Source: Treponema bryantii
GTDB taxonomy: Bacteria; Spirochaetota; Spirochaetia; Treponematales; Treponemataceae
Direction of reading: 5' to 3'
Assembly (NCBI RefSeq): GCF_036492245.1
Contig: NZ_AP025286.1
Span: 1,426,001 to 1,490,000 of the forward strand
DNA: 64,000 nt
Below are positions 6,850 to 14,486 of this stretch, piece by piece. The translations under genes were made by a program, and so were the position numbers. Positions within the stretch are counted from its first letter, which is position 1. Each line of letters starts with the position of its first letter. The notes under the pieces were generated by a model that had not been told where the DNA came from, did not search any database, and saw nothing but the letters and a program-made list of their open reading frames with translations.

Positions 6850-7293
6850 ATGAAAAAGATTTTGATGATTCTTGCTCTTTTTGCTGTGTTCTCTGCAGCA
6901 ATCTTTGCAGATACAAATAGCAGCGCATCTGCTCCAGCTCGCACAGAAGGTAAATGGACAGATATTTCTTATGTAAATGTTCCGGTTCTTAAAATTCTTG
7001 AAGGAAAAGATGGTTATGTTGTAATTTATCAGAAAAATAGAACTGGAGTTGGAAATGTAATTCTTCCAAAGAATTGGGCTCACGGAAATCCAGAGACTCC
7101 CAGAAAACTTAAATTCAGATCTGTAAAAACTGCTCTTGGTTCTTACATGACTGTTGTTAAGGATAACGGAGAGTTTAAGCGTGTAATTCTTTCTATTCCA
7201 ATGGATAAAAATAATTCAATCTGGGGTATGGTTGATTCAAGAAAGAATCTTGAGGGTGCCGATAAAGATACTCTGGAAGACTTGGAATTTTAA
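6850..7293 (+). CDS. Small secreted protein of unknown function
   Basis: This 147-residue protein begins with a clear Sec signal peptide: basic MKK, hydrophobic ILMILALFAVFSAAIFA, and predicted cleavage after AIFA before DTNSS. The mature part is about 127 residues of mixed beta character (YVNVPVLKILEGKDGYVVIY, then KNRTGVGNVILPKNW) ending in an acidic tail. I do not recognise the family. It has its own strong promoter, an AAAGGAG ribosome site and a terminator, so it is a stand-alone, probably abundant periplasmic protein. Confidence 0.75.
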   Translation: MKKILMILALFAVFSAAIFADTNSSASAPARTEGKWTDISYVNVPVLKILEGKDGYVVIYQKNRTGVGNVILPKNWAHGNPETPRKLKFRSVKTALGSYMTVVKDNGEFKRVILSIPMDKNNSIWGMVDSRKNLEGADKDTLEDLEF

Positions 7294-7313
7294 GCAAAAA
7301 TACGGTATTATAA

Positions 7314-7342
7314 AAGAGGGTTTTGAGACCCTCTTTTTTTTT
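7314..7342 (+). terminator. Terminator after the small secreted protein gene
   Basis: Stem AAGAGGGT/ACCCTCTT, loop TTTGAG, then a run of about nine T residues. Confidence 0.9.
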
Positions 7343-7359
7343 GCTTTCACAGGTGTTTT

Positions 7360-8346
7360 ATGTTTGAATTATCTCAGGAAAAGGTCCAGGAAATCAGGGA
7401 CTTTATAGAAAATCATAATTTCTTTTTTATAATCGGTCATAAAGAACCGGATGGAGATTGTATTACTTCCTGTCTTGGCCTTGCTGCAATTCTTGATTAT
7501 TTTGGTAAACCATATCAGCTGCTTTCTGCAGGTCCTTTTAAGAGAAATGAAGTAATCCGCTGGCAGGAAAAGTTTTCTGATACTATGGAATTTCAGGACG
7601 AAAGTGAACGAAAGTCTACAGGGCTTTTTATTGCTGACTGTTCTGAGATTATCCGTCTTGGAGATATAGACGGGGATTTGAAAGGTTTTGATACTTTTGT
7701 AATTGATCATCACAAGACAAGCGAACTCGGCGAGGAAATAAAAGGTTATGTAAAAGCTGAAGCTCCGGCCTGTGCTTTTCTTGTACAACTGTTTTATGAA
7801 GCGTTAATAGGCCCTGTTCCTTCAGAACTTGCCAAAATCCTATTCTTTGGTATTTGTACGGATACAGGCTTTTTCCGCTTTCTGACAGATAACTCTGCAG
7901 AAGTCTTTGCCGCTGTAAGCCGTCTTGTTGCTGATGGGGCAGATCCTAGAACAACTTATAGAGAAATCAATTCCGGAAAACCATATTCAACCCGTAAACT
8001 GCTTGGAGTTCTTCTTGGACGTGCTGAGCGTTACCTTGACGGCCGCCTTGTAGTTACTTATGAAACTCTTGAAGATACAAAGAAATGGGGCTTGGAAGGT
8101 CGTGATTCAGATTCTTTGTATCAGCTTATGCTGTCTGCAAAAGGTGTAGAGGCCGTAGTATTTTTACGACAGGATACTCCGACAACCTGTACAGGCGGCT
8201 TCCGTTCTCAGGATAAGATTGATGTTTCAGCAGTTGCAGCTAAGTTCGGAGGCGGCGGTCACAAAAACGCCAGCGGCATGAGTTGTAACGGAAAAGTTGA
8301 AACCCTGATTCCTCAGATTGTAAAAGAATTTGCCCGCGTAATGTAA
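7360..8346 (+). CDS. DHH/DHHA1 phosphoesterase, NrnA-like oligoribonuclease/pAp phosphatase
   Basis: 328 residues, the usual NrnA length. DHH domain: GHKEPDGDCITS near residue 26 (family motif D-x-D-x-x-x-S), DCSE near 91, and the signature IDHHKTS near 119. C-terminal DHHA1 domain: GGGGHKNASGM near 297. NrnA-type enzymes degrade nano-RNA and 3'-phosphoadenosine 5'-phosphate, and some DHH relatives hydrolyse cyclic di-AMP intermediates such as pApA. That is of interest because a diadenylate cyclase (cdaA) is encoded at 43.7 kb. The GGTG ribosome site is weak. The gene is convergent with nrdG and ends in a palindromic repeat that can serve both genes as terminator. Confidence 0.85.
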   Translation: MFELSQEKVQEIRDFIENHNFFFIIGHKEPDGDCITSCLGLAAILDYFGKPYQLLSAGPFKRNEVIRWQEKFSDTMEFQDESERKSTGLFIADCSEIIRLGDIDGDLKGFDTFVIDHHKTSELGEEIKGYVKAEAPACAFLVQLFYEALIGPVPSELAKILFFGICTDTGFFRFLTDNSAEVFAAVSRLVADGADPRTTYREINSGKPYSTRKLLGVLLGRAERYLDGRLVVTYETLEDTKKWGLEGRDSDSLYQLMLSAKGVEAVVFLRQDTPTTCTGGFRSQDKIDVSAVAAKFGGGGHKNASGMSCNGKVETLIPQIVKEFARVM

Positions 8347-8348
8347 TA

Positions 8349-8398
8349 GATGCTGAAACAAGTTCAGCATCACGAACACGCTAGCGAAGTGAACTGCC
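8349..8398. repeat. Palindromic repeat acting as bidirectional terminator and encoding the nrdG C-terminus
   Basis: GATGCTGAA (8349-8357) and TTCAGCATC (8363-8371) form a perfect stem, followed by an adjoining sequence with CGCTAGCG that runs into the last codons of nrdG (stop at 8381). The stem has the form of the 'ctgaac-ttg-ttcag' palindromes found scattered in many bacterial genomes. Confidence 0.6.
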
Positions 8399-9136
8399 TT
8401 TTATTAATGATTTAGCATATTCTACGATTTCATCTGCTTCAGCATCTGTATAAGGATAAATGTCATTATATGCAGGGTCGAGGCAGTTCGAATTCATAAA
8501 CTGCGCAAACTGCCAGCTTGCATCTTGCGGCAGCAGTTTTGCCATTTCTGTTATATCATCTTTTGTAACAAGCCCCGGCACGAGTACTGTACGCCATTCG
8601 CGGCAGTCAGCAGGGTAGTCTGCAACAATTTCTGCGCTCTCGCATAGTACCTTTTCGAAATAATCAGATTTACCAAAGAACGGTGATTTATCGCCACAGA
8701 TTAAAGTTGCATAGCGTGAAGGAGTTGTCTTTATATCCATTGCAATAAAGTCCGGGCGAAGCTCAGGATTTTCTACAAGGGCGCGGAGTTTTTCCGGCAG
8801 AGTTCCATTTGTATCTATTTTGATTTTATATCCCAGTTCGCGGGCTTTTTTGATTATGACTGGTGTATACGGATTTAAGATAGGTTCTCCGCCACTGATA
8901 ACCAATCCGCTTAAGATGCCCTGTCGTTTTTCGAGATGAGCAAAAAGCTCTGCAACAGTACTGAGAGGCTCTGAATCATAAGCAGAATCTTCTAGTACAA
9001 GCCCGATGTTGTAGCAGTACGGGCAGCGGATATTACAGCCTTTTAGAAAAAAAGAACCTGCAACACGTCCAGGAAAATCTACACAAGTAGTTTTTACAAG
9101 TACGCCTGCAGGTTTATTAAGGTCAAGTTCTGACAT
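8381..9136 (-). CDS. nrdG: Anaerobic ribonucleotide reductase activating enzyme NrdG
   Basis: This 251-residue radical-SAM protein carries the cluster motif CNIRCPYCYN (CxxxCxxC) near residue 31, then a GGEP motif (ISGGEPILNP) near 80 and the substrate/SAM segment KIDTNGTLP. NrdG uses a [4Fe-4S] cluster and SAM to place the glycyl radical on NrdD in anaerobic cells. Its start codon shares a base with the stop of the upstream radical-subunit gene (ATGTC/TAATG type overlap at 9136), so the two are translated together. The last residues (KGSSLR) are encoded by a palindromic repeat. It belongs to the nrdR-nrdD operon region. Confidence 0.9.
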   Translation of the reverse strand: MSELDLNKPAGVLVKTTCVDFPGRVAGSFFLKGCNIRCPYCYNIGLVLEDSAYDSEPLSTVAELFAHLEKRQGILSGLVISGGEPILNPYTPVIIKKARELGYKIKIDTNGTLPEKLRALVENPELRPDFIAMDIKTTPSRYATLICGDKSPFFGKSDYFEKVLCESAEIVADYPADCREWRTVLVPGLVTKDDITEMAKLLPQDASWQFAQFMNSNCLDPAYNDIYPYTDAEADEIVEYAKSLIKGSSLR

Positions 9137-9669
9137 TATGCAGAAACTGCTACCTTGCTGAATACAGCTTCAAGTTCTTCAACGCTGTGGCAGCGAGCTG
9201 TTTCAACACCAGCTTCGTTGTAGAAGATTACAGTAGGAGATGCGAATACACCTTTCTTTGCTGCTTCAGCAAGACCTTCTTTTGTATCAACGTCAATTGA
9301 ACGTCCTGGCATATCAAGATCAGCCATAAAGTCTTTTACTGGTGGGCAGTTAGGACAAGTCTTTCTTGTATACATCTCGTATGTAACGCTATTCAATTCT
9401 TTTGTTGTATCTACAGCAGACATCTTAGCAGGAGCCTTTGCTTCGCAAATACAGTCTGCAGCTGTAATATCATATTCTTTGCTGGCTTCGAGAGAGAACA
9501 TTTTTCTCTGGTCAAATTCGTCGCGCTTACCTTTGTTCCAATGTTTTACAGCACGGTAGTAACCTACGATACGTGCGTAAACCTCTGTCTCGGTTCCATG
9601 AACATCATTGAGAGCTGCCTTTGTCTCTTCAATTTCTGCTTCAATCTGTGCAAGTGTTCTTTTTTCCAT
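9136..9669 (-). CDS. Detached NrdD glycyl-radical segment fused to a glutaredoxin-like domain
   Basis: 177 residues in three parts. Residues 1-24 are a charged helix (MEKRTLAQIEAEIEETKAAL). Residues 26-58 (TETEVYARIVGYYRAVKHWN, then KGKRDEF) are the conserved C-terminal segment of class III ribonucleotide reductase, with the radical glycine at Gly36 in RIVGYYR. Residues about 95-177 form a glutaredoxin/NrdH-like domain with the redox pair CPNC at 105-108 and a TVIFYN strand preceded by a likely cis-Pro (SPT). The NrdD encoded just upstream lacks exactly this radical segment. The protein should therefore complete NrdD in trans and may also deliver its electrons. It has a strong GGGAGGAG ribosome site and its own promoter with an NrdR box. 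Confidence 0.75.
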   Translation of the reverse strand: MEKRTLAQIEAEIEETKAALNDVHGTETEVYARIVGYYRAVKHWNKGKRDEFDQRKMFSLEASKEYDITAADCICEAKAPAKMSAVDTTKELNSVTYEMYTRKTCPNCPPVKDFMADLDMPGRSIDVDTKEGLAEAAKKGVFASPTVIFYNEAGVETARCHSVEELEAVFSKVAVSA

Positions 9670-9709
9670 AATCTTTTTCTCCTCCCAAAATTATTGTAAT
9701 TTTTCACAC

Positions 9710-9746
9710 CCACACTAAATGTAGTGTGGAATGTGCGTTTTGTCAA
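9710..9746 (-). promoter_or_regulatory. NrdR-box promoter of the radical-subunit/nrdG genes
   Basis: Minus strand: -35 TTGACA (9746-9741), 17-base spacer, -10 TACATT (9723-9718). The perfect palindrome ACACTAAATGTAGTGT (9712-9727) covers the -10 box and fits the NrdR-box consensus acaCwAtATaTwGtgt. A second half-site ACACTA lies at 9755, about four helical turns away. NrdR is encoded in the same cluster, so repression of this promoter at high dATP is expected. Confidence 0.75.
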
Positions 9747-9808
9747 TATAACCAACACTAGAATTCTCGGCAAAGTACCTTAAAATCTTTAATGTTGGCA
9801 GTACTTTT

Positions 9809-11920
9809 TTAGTTCTTTTCTGCAAGAACCTTCTCTTTTTCTGCTTCAAGAGCCTTAAGTTTTTCCTTAAGAGCCTTTTCCTTCTCGGCCTTACACTTAG
9901 GACATTCGAACTGCTGTCCAATGAGATAGCCGTGAACCTTACAGATAGAGTAGGTTGGGGAAATTGTAAAGAATGGAATGCGGTACTTGCTTGCGATTGT
10001 GCGTACAAGGTCTGCGCATGATTTCCAGTCTTTAAGTGCTTCACCCATGAATACGTGGAACATTGTTCCGCCTGTATACTTAGTTTGAAGTGGTTCCTGA
10101 TGGTCGAGTGCTTCAAATACATCGGCAGTGTAATCAACAGGCAGCTGTGAAGAGTTTGTATAGAACGGTTCATTATTGCCGCTTGTGATGATATCAGGGA
10201 ACTGCTCCTTGTCGTGTCTTGCGAGACGGTAAGAAGTAGACTCTGCAGGTGTTGCTTCTAGGTTGAAGAGGTCTCCTGTTTCTTCCTGGAAGTCCTGCAT
10301 TCTCTCTCTCATGTGCTGCAATACCTTTTCTGCAAATGCTTTTCCCTTAGGATCTGTAATAGGAACTCCAAGGAAGTTCATACAACATTCGTTCATACCG
10401 CACAAACCGATTGTGTTGAAGTGATTAACAAGAGTTTTGAGGTAACGTCTTGTGTATGGGAAAAGTCCGCCATCATAAAGCTTCTGAATAACCTTACGTT
10501 TTGTGCAGAGGCTTTCCTTTGCAAGTTCCATAAGGTAATCAAGACGCTTATAGAATTCTTCTTCATTTTTAGCGAGGTAGCCGATCTGTGGCATATTGAT
10601 TGTTACTACACCGATAGATCCTGTGAATTCGTCTGCACCGAACAGACCACCACCACGGCGGCGGAGTTCGCGCTTATCAAGCTGGAGACGACAGCACATA
10701 GAGCGTACATCGCTTGGGTTCAAATCTGAATTTACAAAGTTCTGGAAGTTTGGAGTTCCATACTGTGCAGTCATTGTAAACAGAAGTTTTGCATTTTCTG
10801 AATTCCAGTCAAAGTCACGTGTGATGTTGTAGGTTGGGATAGGGTAAGCAAATCCACGGCCGTTAGCATCACCTTCAATCATAAGTTCAATGAATACCTT
10901 GTTGAGAATATCCATTTCTTTCTGACAGTCACCATAAGTGAAGTCCTGTTCCTTTCCGCCTACGATAGCTTTCTTGTTTTTAAGGTCATCAGGACATACC
11001 CAGTCGAGTGTGATGTTTGTAAATGGAGCCTGTGAACCCCAGCGGCTAGGAGTGTTTACACCGTAAATGTAACTCTGAATGCACTGACGAACCTGTTTTT
11101 CTGTAAGGTGGTCAGCACGAATAAATGGAGCAAGGTAAGTATCGAAAGAAGAGAAAGCCTGTGCACCAGCCCATTCGTTCTGCATGATTCCAAGGAAGTT
11201 TACAATCTGGTTTACGAGTGTAGAAAGGTGAGTTGCTGGTGTTGATGTAATTTTATCTGGTACACCACCAAGACCTTCTACGATTAACTGACGGAGAGAC
11301 CATCCTGCACAATAACCTGAGAACATTGAAAGGTCATGAATGTGGAATGCTGCAGTTTTATGTGCCTCTGCGATTTCCTTAGAATAAATATTATTGAGCC
11401 AGTAGTTAGCTGTAATAGTTCCTGAGTTATGGAGAATAAGTCCACCAAGAGAGAAGTTAACGTTTGCGTTTTCATTTACGCGCCAGTCACTCTGTGCAAG
11501 GTAGCCGTCCATAGTCTTGTTGATATCAATCATAAGACTCTTAGCATCGCGCATAGCTTCATGGCGTGCACGGTAGAGAATATAAGCCTTAGCTACTTCT
11601 ACTTCCTTGTGCTCGATGAGAACGCTTTCTACGATGTCCTGAATCTCTTCGATAGCAGGAATGGAATGTGCTCTGTTGCCGGCAAGCTGAATTCTAAGTT
11701 TTTCTTCAACCATGTCGGTAAGAGATGCTGCACGATCCGGATCCTTACGCTTTTCTACAGCTTCAATAGCCTTGCCGATAGCAGCTTCGATTTTGTTTCT
11801 GTCGTAGTCAGCGATTTCACCAGAACGCTTTACTACAGATTTCAGGAAGCCTTTCGTCTCGGAGTCGGAGCTTGATCCAAGGAAGCTTCTCCATTCTGGA
11901 AAGATTGATTGATCACTCAT
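9809..11920 (-). CDS. nrdD: Anaerobic ribonucleoside-triphosphate reductase NrdD, large part lacking the glycyl-radical segment
   Basis: 703 residues. An ATP-cone domain (VVKRSGEIADYDRNKIEAAI) at about 28-110 gives allosteric control by ATP/dATP. The ten-stranded barrel follows with the class III motifs HIHDLSMFSGYCAGW, FSSFDTYLAPF, GLCGMNECCMNFLG and NEPFYTNSSQLPV. The protein ends with the zinc region ICKVHGYLIGQQFECPKC and then a Lys/Glu-rich helix (KALKEKLKALEAEKEKVLAE). In ordinary NrdD the segment after CPxC carries the radical glycine (R-x-x-GYxR), but here the gene stops first and the segment is on the next gene. Function: NTP to dNTP under anaerobic conditions. The start overlaps the nrdR end by 8 bases. 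Confidence 0.9.
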   Translation of the reverse strand: MSDQSIFPEWRSFLGSSSDSETKGFLKSVVKRSGEIADYDRNKIEAAIGKAIEAVEKRKDPDRAASLTDMVEEKLRIQLAGNRAHSIPAIEEIQDIVESVLIEHKEVEVAKAYILYRARHEAMRDAKSLMIDINKTMDGYLAQSDWRVNENANVNFSLGGLILHNSGTITANYWLNNIYSKEIAEAHKTAAFHIHDLSMFSGYCAGWSLRQLIVEGLGGVPDKITSTPATHLSTLVNQIVNFLGIMQNEWAGAQAFSSFDTYLAPFIRADHLTEKQVRQCIQSYIYGVNTPSRWGSQAPFTNITLDWVCPDDLKNKKAIVGGKEQDFTYGDCQKEMDILNKVFIELMIEGDANGRGFAYPIPTYNITRDFDWNSENAKLLFTMTAQYGTPNFQNFVNSDLNPSDVRSMCCRLQLDKRELRRRGGGLFGADEFTGSIGVVTINMPQIGYLAKNEEEFYKRLDYLMELAKESLCTKRKVIQKLYDGGLFPYTRRYLKTLVNHFNTIGLCGMNECCMNFLGVPITDPKGKAFAEKVLQHMRERMQDFQEETGDLFNLEATPAESTSYRLARHDKEQFPDIITSGNNEPFYTNSSQLPVDYTADVFEALDHQEPLQTKYTGGTMFHVFMGEALKDWKSCADLVRTIASKYRIPFFTISPTYSICKVHGYLIGQQFECPKCKAEKEKALKEKLKALEAEKEKVLAEKN

Positions 11921-12386
11921 TTGATTTTCCCCTCTTTTCTATGTTCTTTACTTCAGTAATGAATTCATCCAGATTTTCAAAATGCCGGTAGACGGATGCG
12001 AATCGGATGTATGCAACTTTGTCTATGTCGTATAATTTTTCAAGCACAAGCTCTCCCAGCTCGGACGTAGAAATTTCGCGGTTTTCACGACCTTTTTTAA
12101 TTGCGAGATCTTCAATGTCATTGGAAAGCTGTTCCACCATGGAAGTTGCGACAGGTCTTTTTTCAAGAGCACGCTCAATACCTTTTTCGAGCTTTTTGCG
12201 GTCAAAAGGCTGGCGGCGGTCGTCGCGTTTAATAACCATAAAAGGCTTTTCGTCAATACGTTCATAGCTGGTAAAACGATAGCCGCAGGAGAGACATTCA
12301 CGTCTTCTTCTGATGCTTTCTCCATTTACCATTGTTCTTGACTCAAGGACTTTGTCCTCAATGTTACCACAATAGGGGCAGCGCAT
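11913..12386 (-). CDS. nrdR: Transcriptional repressor NrdR
   Basis: This 157-residue protein has the N-terminal zinc ribbon MRCPYCGNIEDKVLESR, then RRRECLSCGYRFTSYER (two CxxC pairs), followed by an ATP-cone (VIKRDDRRQPFDRKKLEKGI) at about 52-130. This is the exact NrdR architecture. NrdR senses ATP/dATP and represses ribonucleotide reductase genes at NrdR boxes. It leads the operon and overlaps the nrdD start. A GAGAGGA ribosome site is present. Its own promoter holds an NrdR half-box, consistent with autoregulation. Confidence 0.96.
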   Translation of the reverse strand: MRCPYCGNIEDKVLESRTMVNGESIRRRRECLSCGYRFTSYERIDEKPFMVIKRDDRRQPFDRKKLEKGIERALEKRPVATSMVEQLSNDIEDLAIKKGRENREISTSELGELVLEKLYDIDKVAYIRFASVYRHFENLDEFITEVKNIEKRGKSNE

Positions 12387-12435
12387 TGTTTCCTCTCACG
12401 TTTTTGTTTTCTAGCGTCTTTGTTTTGATAATAAC

Positions 12436-12464
12436 ATCATAGTACACTAGATATGGATAGACAA
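12436..12464 (-). promoter_or_regulatory. Promoter of nrdR-nrdD with a partial NrdR box
   Basis: Minus strand: TTGTCT (12464-12459), 17-base spacer, TATGAT (12441-12436). Within the spacer the plus strand reads ACACTAGATAT (from 12444), which matches the left half of the NrdR consensus; the right half is degenerate. Confidence 0.6.
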
Positions 12465-12561
12465 GAGAATTTTTGAAAAATTCGTGAATTTATTTTAAAC
12501 TTTTTTGCTTGACAAATATTTTTTTTATGCTTGTCTCGAAAAAACAGGCCGATGCTATTGA

Positions 12562-14409
12562 CTATTTTTTATTTTTAGAATTCTTTTTCTTTTTTTTCTT
12601 GTCTTTTTTGGATTTTCTTTCGCTTGGAATATAATCATAAGGCACAAAATCAAAATATGACCATATAGCACAGCTGAAGAAAATGATAATACAAAGATAA
12701 GGAAGCCAGTTTCCGAATCTTGCATAAGTTGTCATTGTACGTTTATAAACCGGAATATCACAGGAAAGTGCGGCATCTTCAAAAAGAGGAAGGTCTGCAA
12801 TAATTTTTCCCGAAGGGTCAACAACTACAGAATAGCCTGCATTTGAAGAGCGTACGAGAGTTGTCCGGTATTCAATAGCCCTGTAGGAAGCAATTACAAA
12901 GTGTTGTAATTCGCTTGAATCCTTTCGAGACCATGAATCGTCTGTAATGTTAATAAAGAGTTCTGTTCCATTCAAAAATAGCGGACGCATGATATCTGTA
13001 AAAGCATCATCAAAACATATAGGACAGGCAATCCGTGTTGTATAAGGCTTGTTTTCTTCAAGATGCTGCTGTTCATAAGATTTTGTCAAATCAATATCTT
13101 TTACAGCCGGTAACTTAAAGTTTTGTGTAATTCGACATGGAACATCAAAATATACGTACTGATTTCCCGGTGTCCATCCTGCAGAAATACCAACTACTTT
13201 CTGCATAAAAGCATGAACTGGAGGAAATTCCATAAAAGGAAGCACCTCTGCAAAAGGAACCAGATGGTTTTTAGCATAATATCCACGGTAATGACCGTCC
13301 GCGTCATAAAGCAGCGCCGAATTATAATATTCCTTGCGTTCGCGCTGCTTACCCCGCTCAGTAATTTTCTGAGTTTTTACAACAGATCCACCGAAAATGC
13401 ATGGAACATTTATTTCTTTTACAAAATCTGCAAGCGGTTTTTCCGAAGGATACCAGGAATAATATTTTTCCGAAGCAGGGAAAGCCCTCTGGAGACAACC
13501 TTCACTCCAGACAACAAGATCAGCCTTACGCCCCTGAAGTTCAAGTTCAGCAATTTTGTCTTTAGTCAGTCTTTGTGAGTTCAGAATAGAGCTTTTATCG
13601 GACTCTTCCTTCCAGGGGTCACTGTTTTGCTGCACAGTAATTGCTGTAAGCTCTTTGACAGGTTTTCTAGGTAAGTCATACTGAATAATTCCATGAATCA
13701 GCATGAGCAGTAAAAGCGCTCCAAAAAGCTTTGCAACTTGTAAGGTTTGGGCGGCTTTTTCCTTATTCAGTGAAGAATCTCCGTAATAAAGCATAAAGGC
13801 TTCTGCTGCAATCGCATTAAACAGGACAGTCATGAACGTAATGCCGTAAGTTCCCGTAATAGAGGCCGTCTGCATTATAATCGGCCACTTATACATTGCA
13901 GAAGAAACCGTTCCCCATGGATATCCAAGAAAACCTACCGATTTTGCCCATTCATACAGAGTATAAATACTGGCAAAGTACAAAATACGGAACAGAGGTG
14001 TATTTCTGACAATACGGAATAAATATCCGTGATTGGCGTAGTTTTCCAGTGAATATTCATTCAGTTTGTTCTGACAATTAGAAGTATAATAGGGAATGTA
14101 GAAAAAAAGTCCGAATGCACCGCCGATAACGGCAGTTCCCAAAGCAGATGCCCCCAGTGTAAAGATTGCAAAATCCTTAAAATAGGCCAGCCAGAAGCTT
14201 GAAATCAGATGTGTAGTAAGCGTTTGAATAAAGAAGGCCAGAAAGGCAGTTTTGAAATCCTTGATTTTGTTGTAAATCAGATATAATGGAATGAAAGCCA
14301 GAAGTGTGTATACAGGACAGCCGAAAAGGTAGAATTCGTTAGGTATAGCTGCTGATAACATCAATCCAGAGAAAACTGAAGAAAAAATAACTTGTAAAAT
14401 CAATTCCAT
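12562..14409 (-). CDS. lnt: Apolipoprotein N-acyltransferase Lnt
   Basis: 615 residues. About six hydrophobic segments occupy the N-terminal 240 residues, and a carbon-nitrogen hydrolase (nitrilase) domain follows. The catalytic triad is visible: Glu in VVWSEGCLQ (about 301), Lys in AKNHLVPFAE (about 379) and Cys in ACPICFDDAF (about 461). A final membrane segment (WLPYLCIIIFFSCAIWSYF) precedes a very basic tail of Lys and Ser residues. Lnt adds the third acyl chain to the N-terminal Cys of lipoproteins at the outer face of the inner membrane. No Shine-Dalgarno sequence is seen before the ATG. A second family member is encoded at 52.4 kb. Confidence 0.92.
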   Translation of the reverse strand: MELILQVIFSSVFSGLMLSAAIPNEFYLFGCPVYTLLAFIPLYLIYNKIKDFKTAFLAFFIQTLTTHLISSFWLAYFKDFAIFTLGASALGTAVIGGAFGLFFYIPYYTSNCQNKLNEYSLENYANHGYLFRIVRNTPLFRILYFASIYTLYEWAKSVGFLGYPWGTVSSAMYKWPIIMQTASITGTYGITFMTVLFNAIAAEAFMLYYGDSSLNKEKAAQTLQVAKLFGALLLLMLIHGIIQYDLPRKPVKELTAITVQQNSDPWKEESDKSSILNSQRLTKDKIAELELQGRKADLVVWSEGCLQRAFPASEKYYSWYPSEKPLADFVKEINVPCIFGGSVVKTQKITERGKQRERKEYYNSALLYDADGHYRGYYAKNHLVPFAEVLPFMEFPPVHAFMQKVVGISAGWTPGNQYVYFDVPCRITQNFKLPAVKDIDLTKSYEQQHLEENKPYTTRIACPICFDDAFTDIMRPLFLNGTELFINITDDSWSRKDSSELQHFVIASYRAIEYRTTLVRSSNAGYSVVVDPSGKIIADLPLFEDAALSCDIPVYKRTMTTYARFGNWLPYLCIIIFFSCAIWSYFDFVPYDYIPSERKSKKDKKKKKKNSKNKK

Positions 14410-14486
14410 TATATTATTATTTTAACAATATACATTGAAATATTTCAAGTAAAAATAGGGGAATTAATAAAGGGAGGGTCCAATAA

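Noticed and set aside
6832-7083. Minus-strand reading frame opposite the small secreted protein
   Set aside because: It has no ribosome site or conserved motif and is antisense to a gene with a promoter, signal peptide and terminator.
9710-9729. Palindrome CCACACTAAATGTAGTGTGG as a terminator of nrdD
   Set aside because: No T-run follows, and it matches the NrdR box and overlaps a promoter -10 element.
9670-9808. Frameshift or sequencing error as the cause of the split nrdD
   Set aside because: The gap of 139 bases contains a promoter, an NrdR box and a strong ribosome site, and both parts carry extra charged helices. A single indel cannot explain this.
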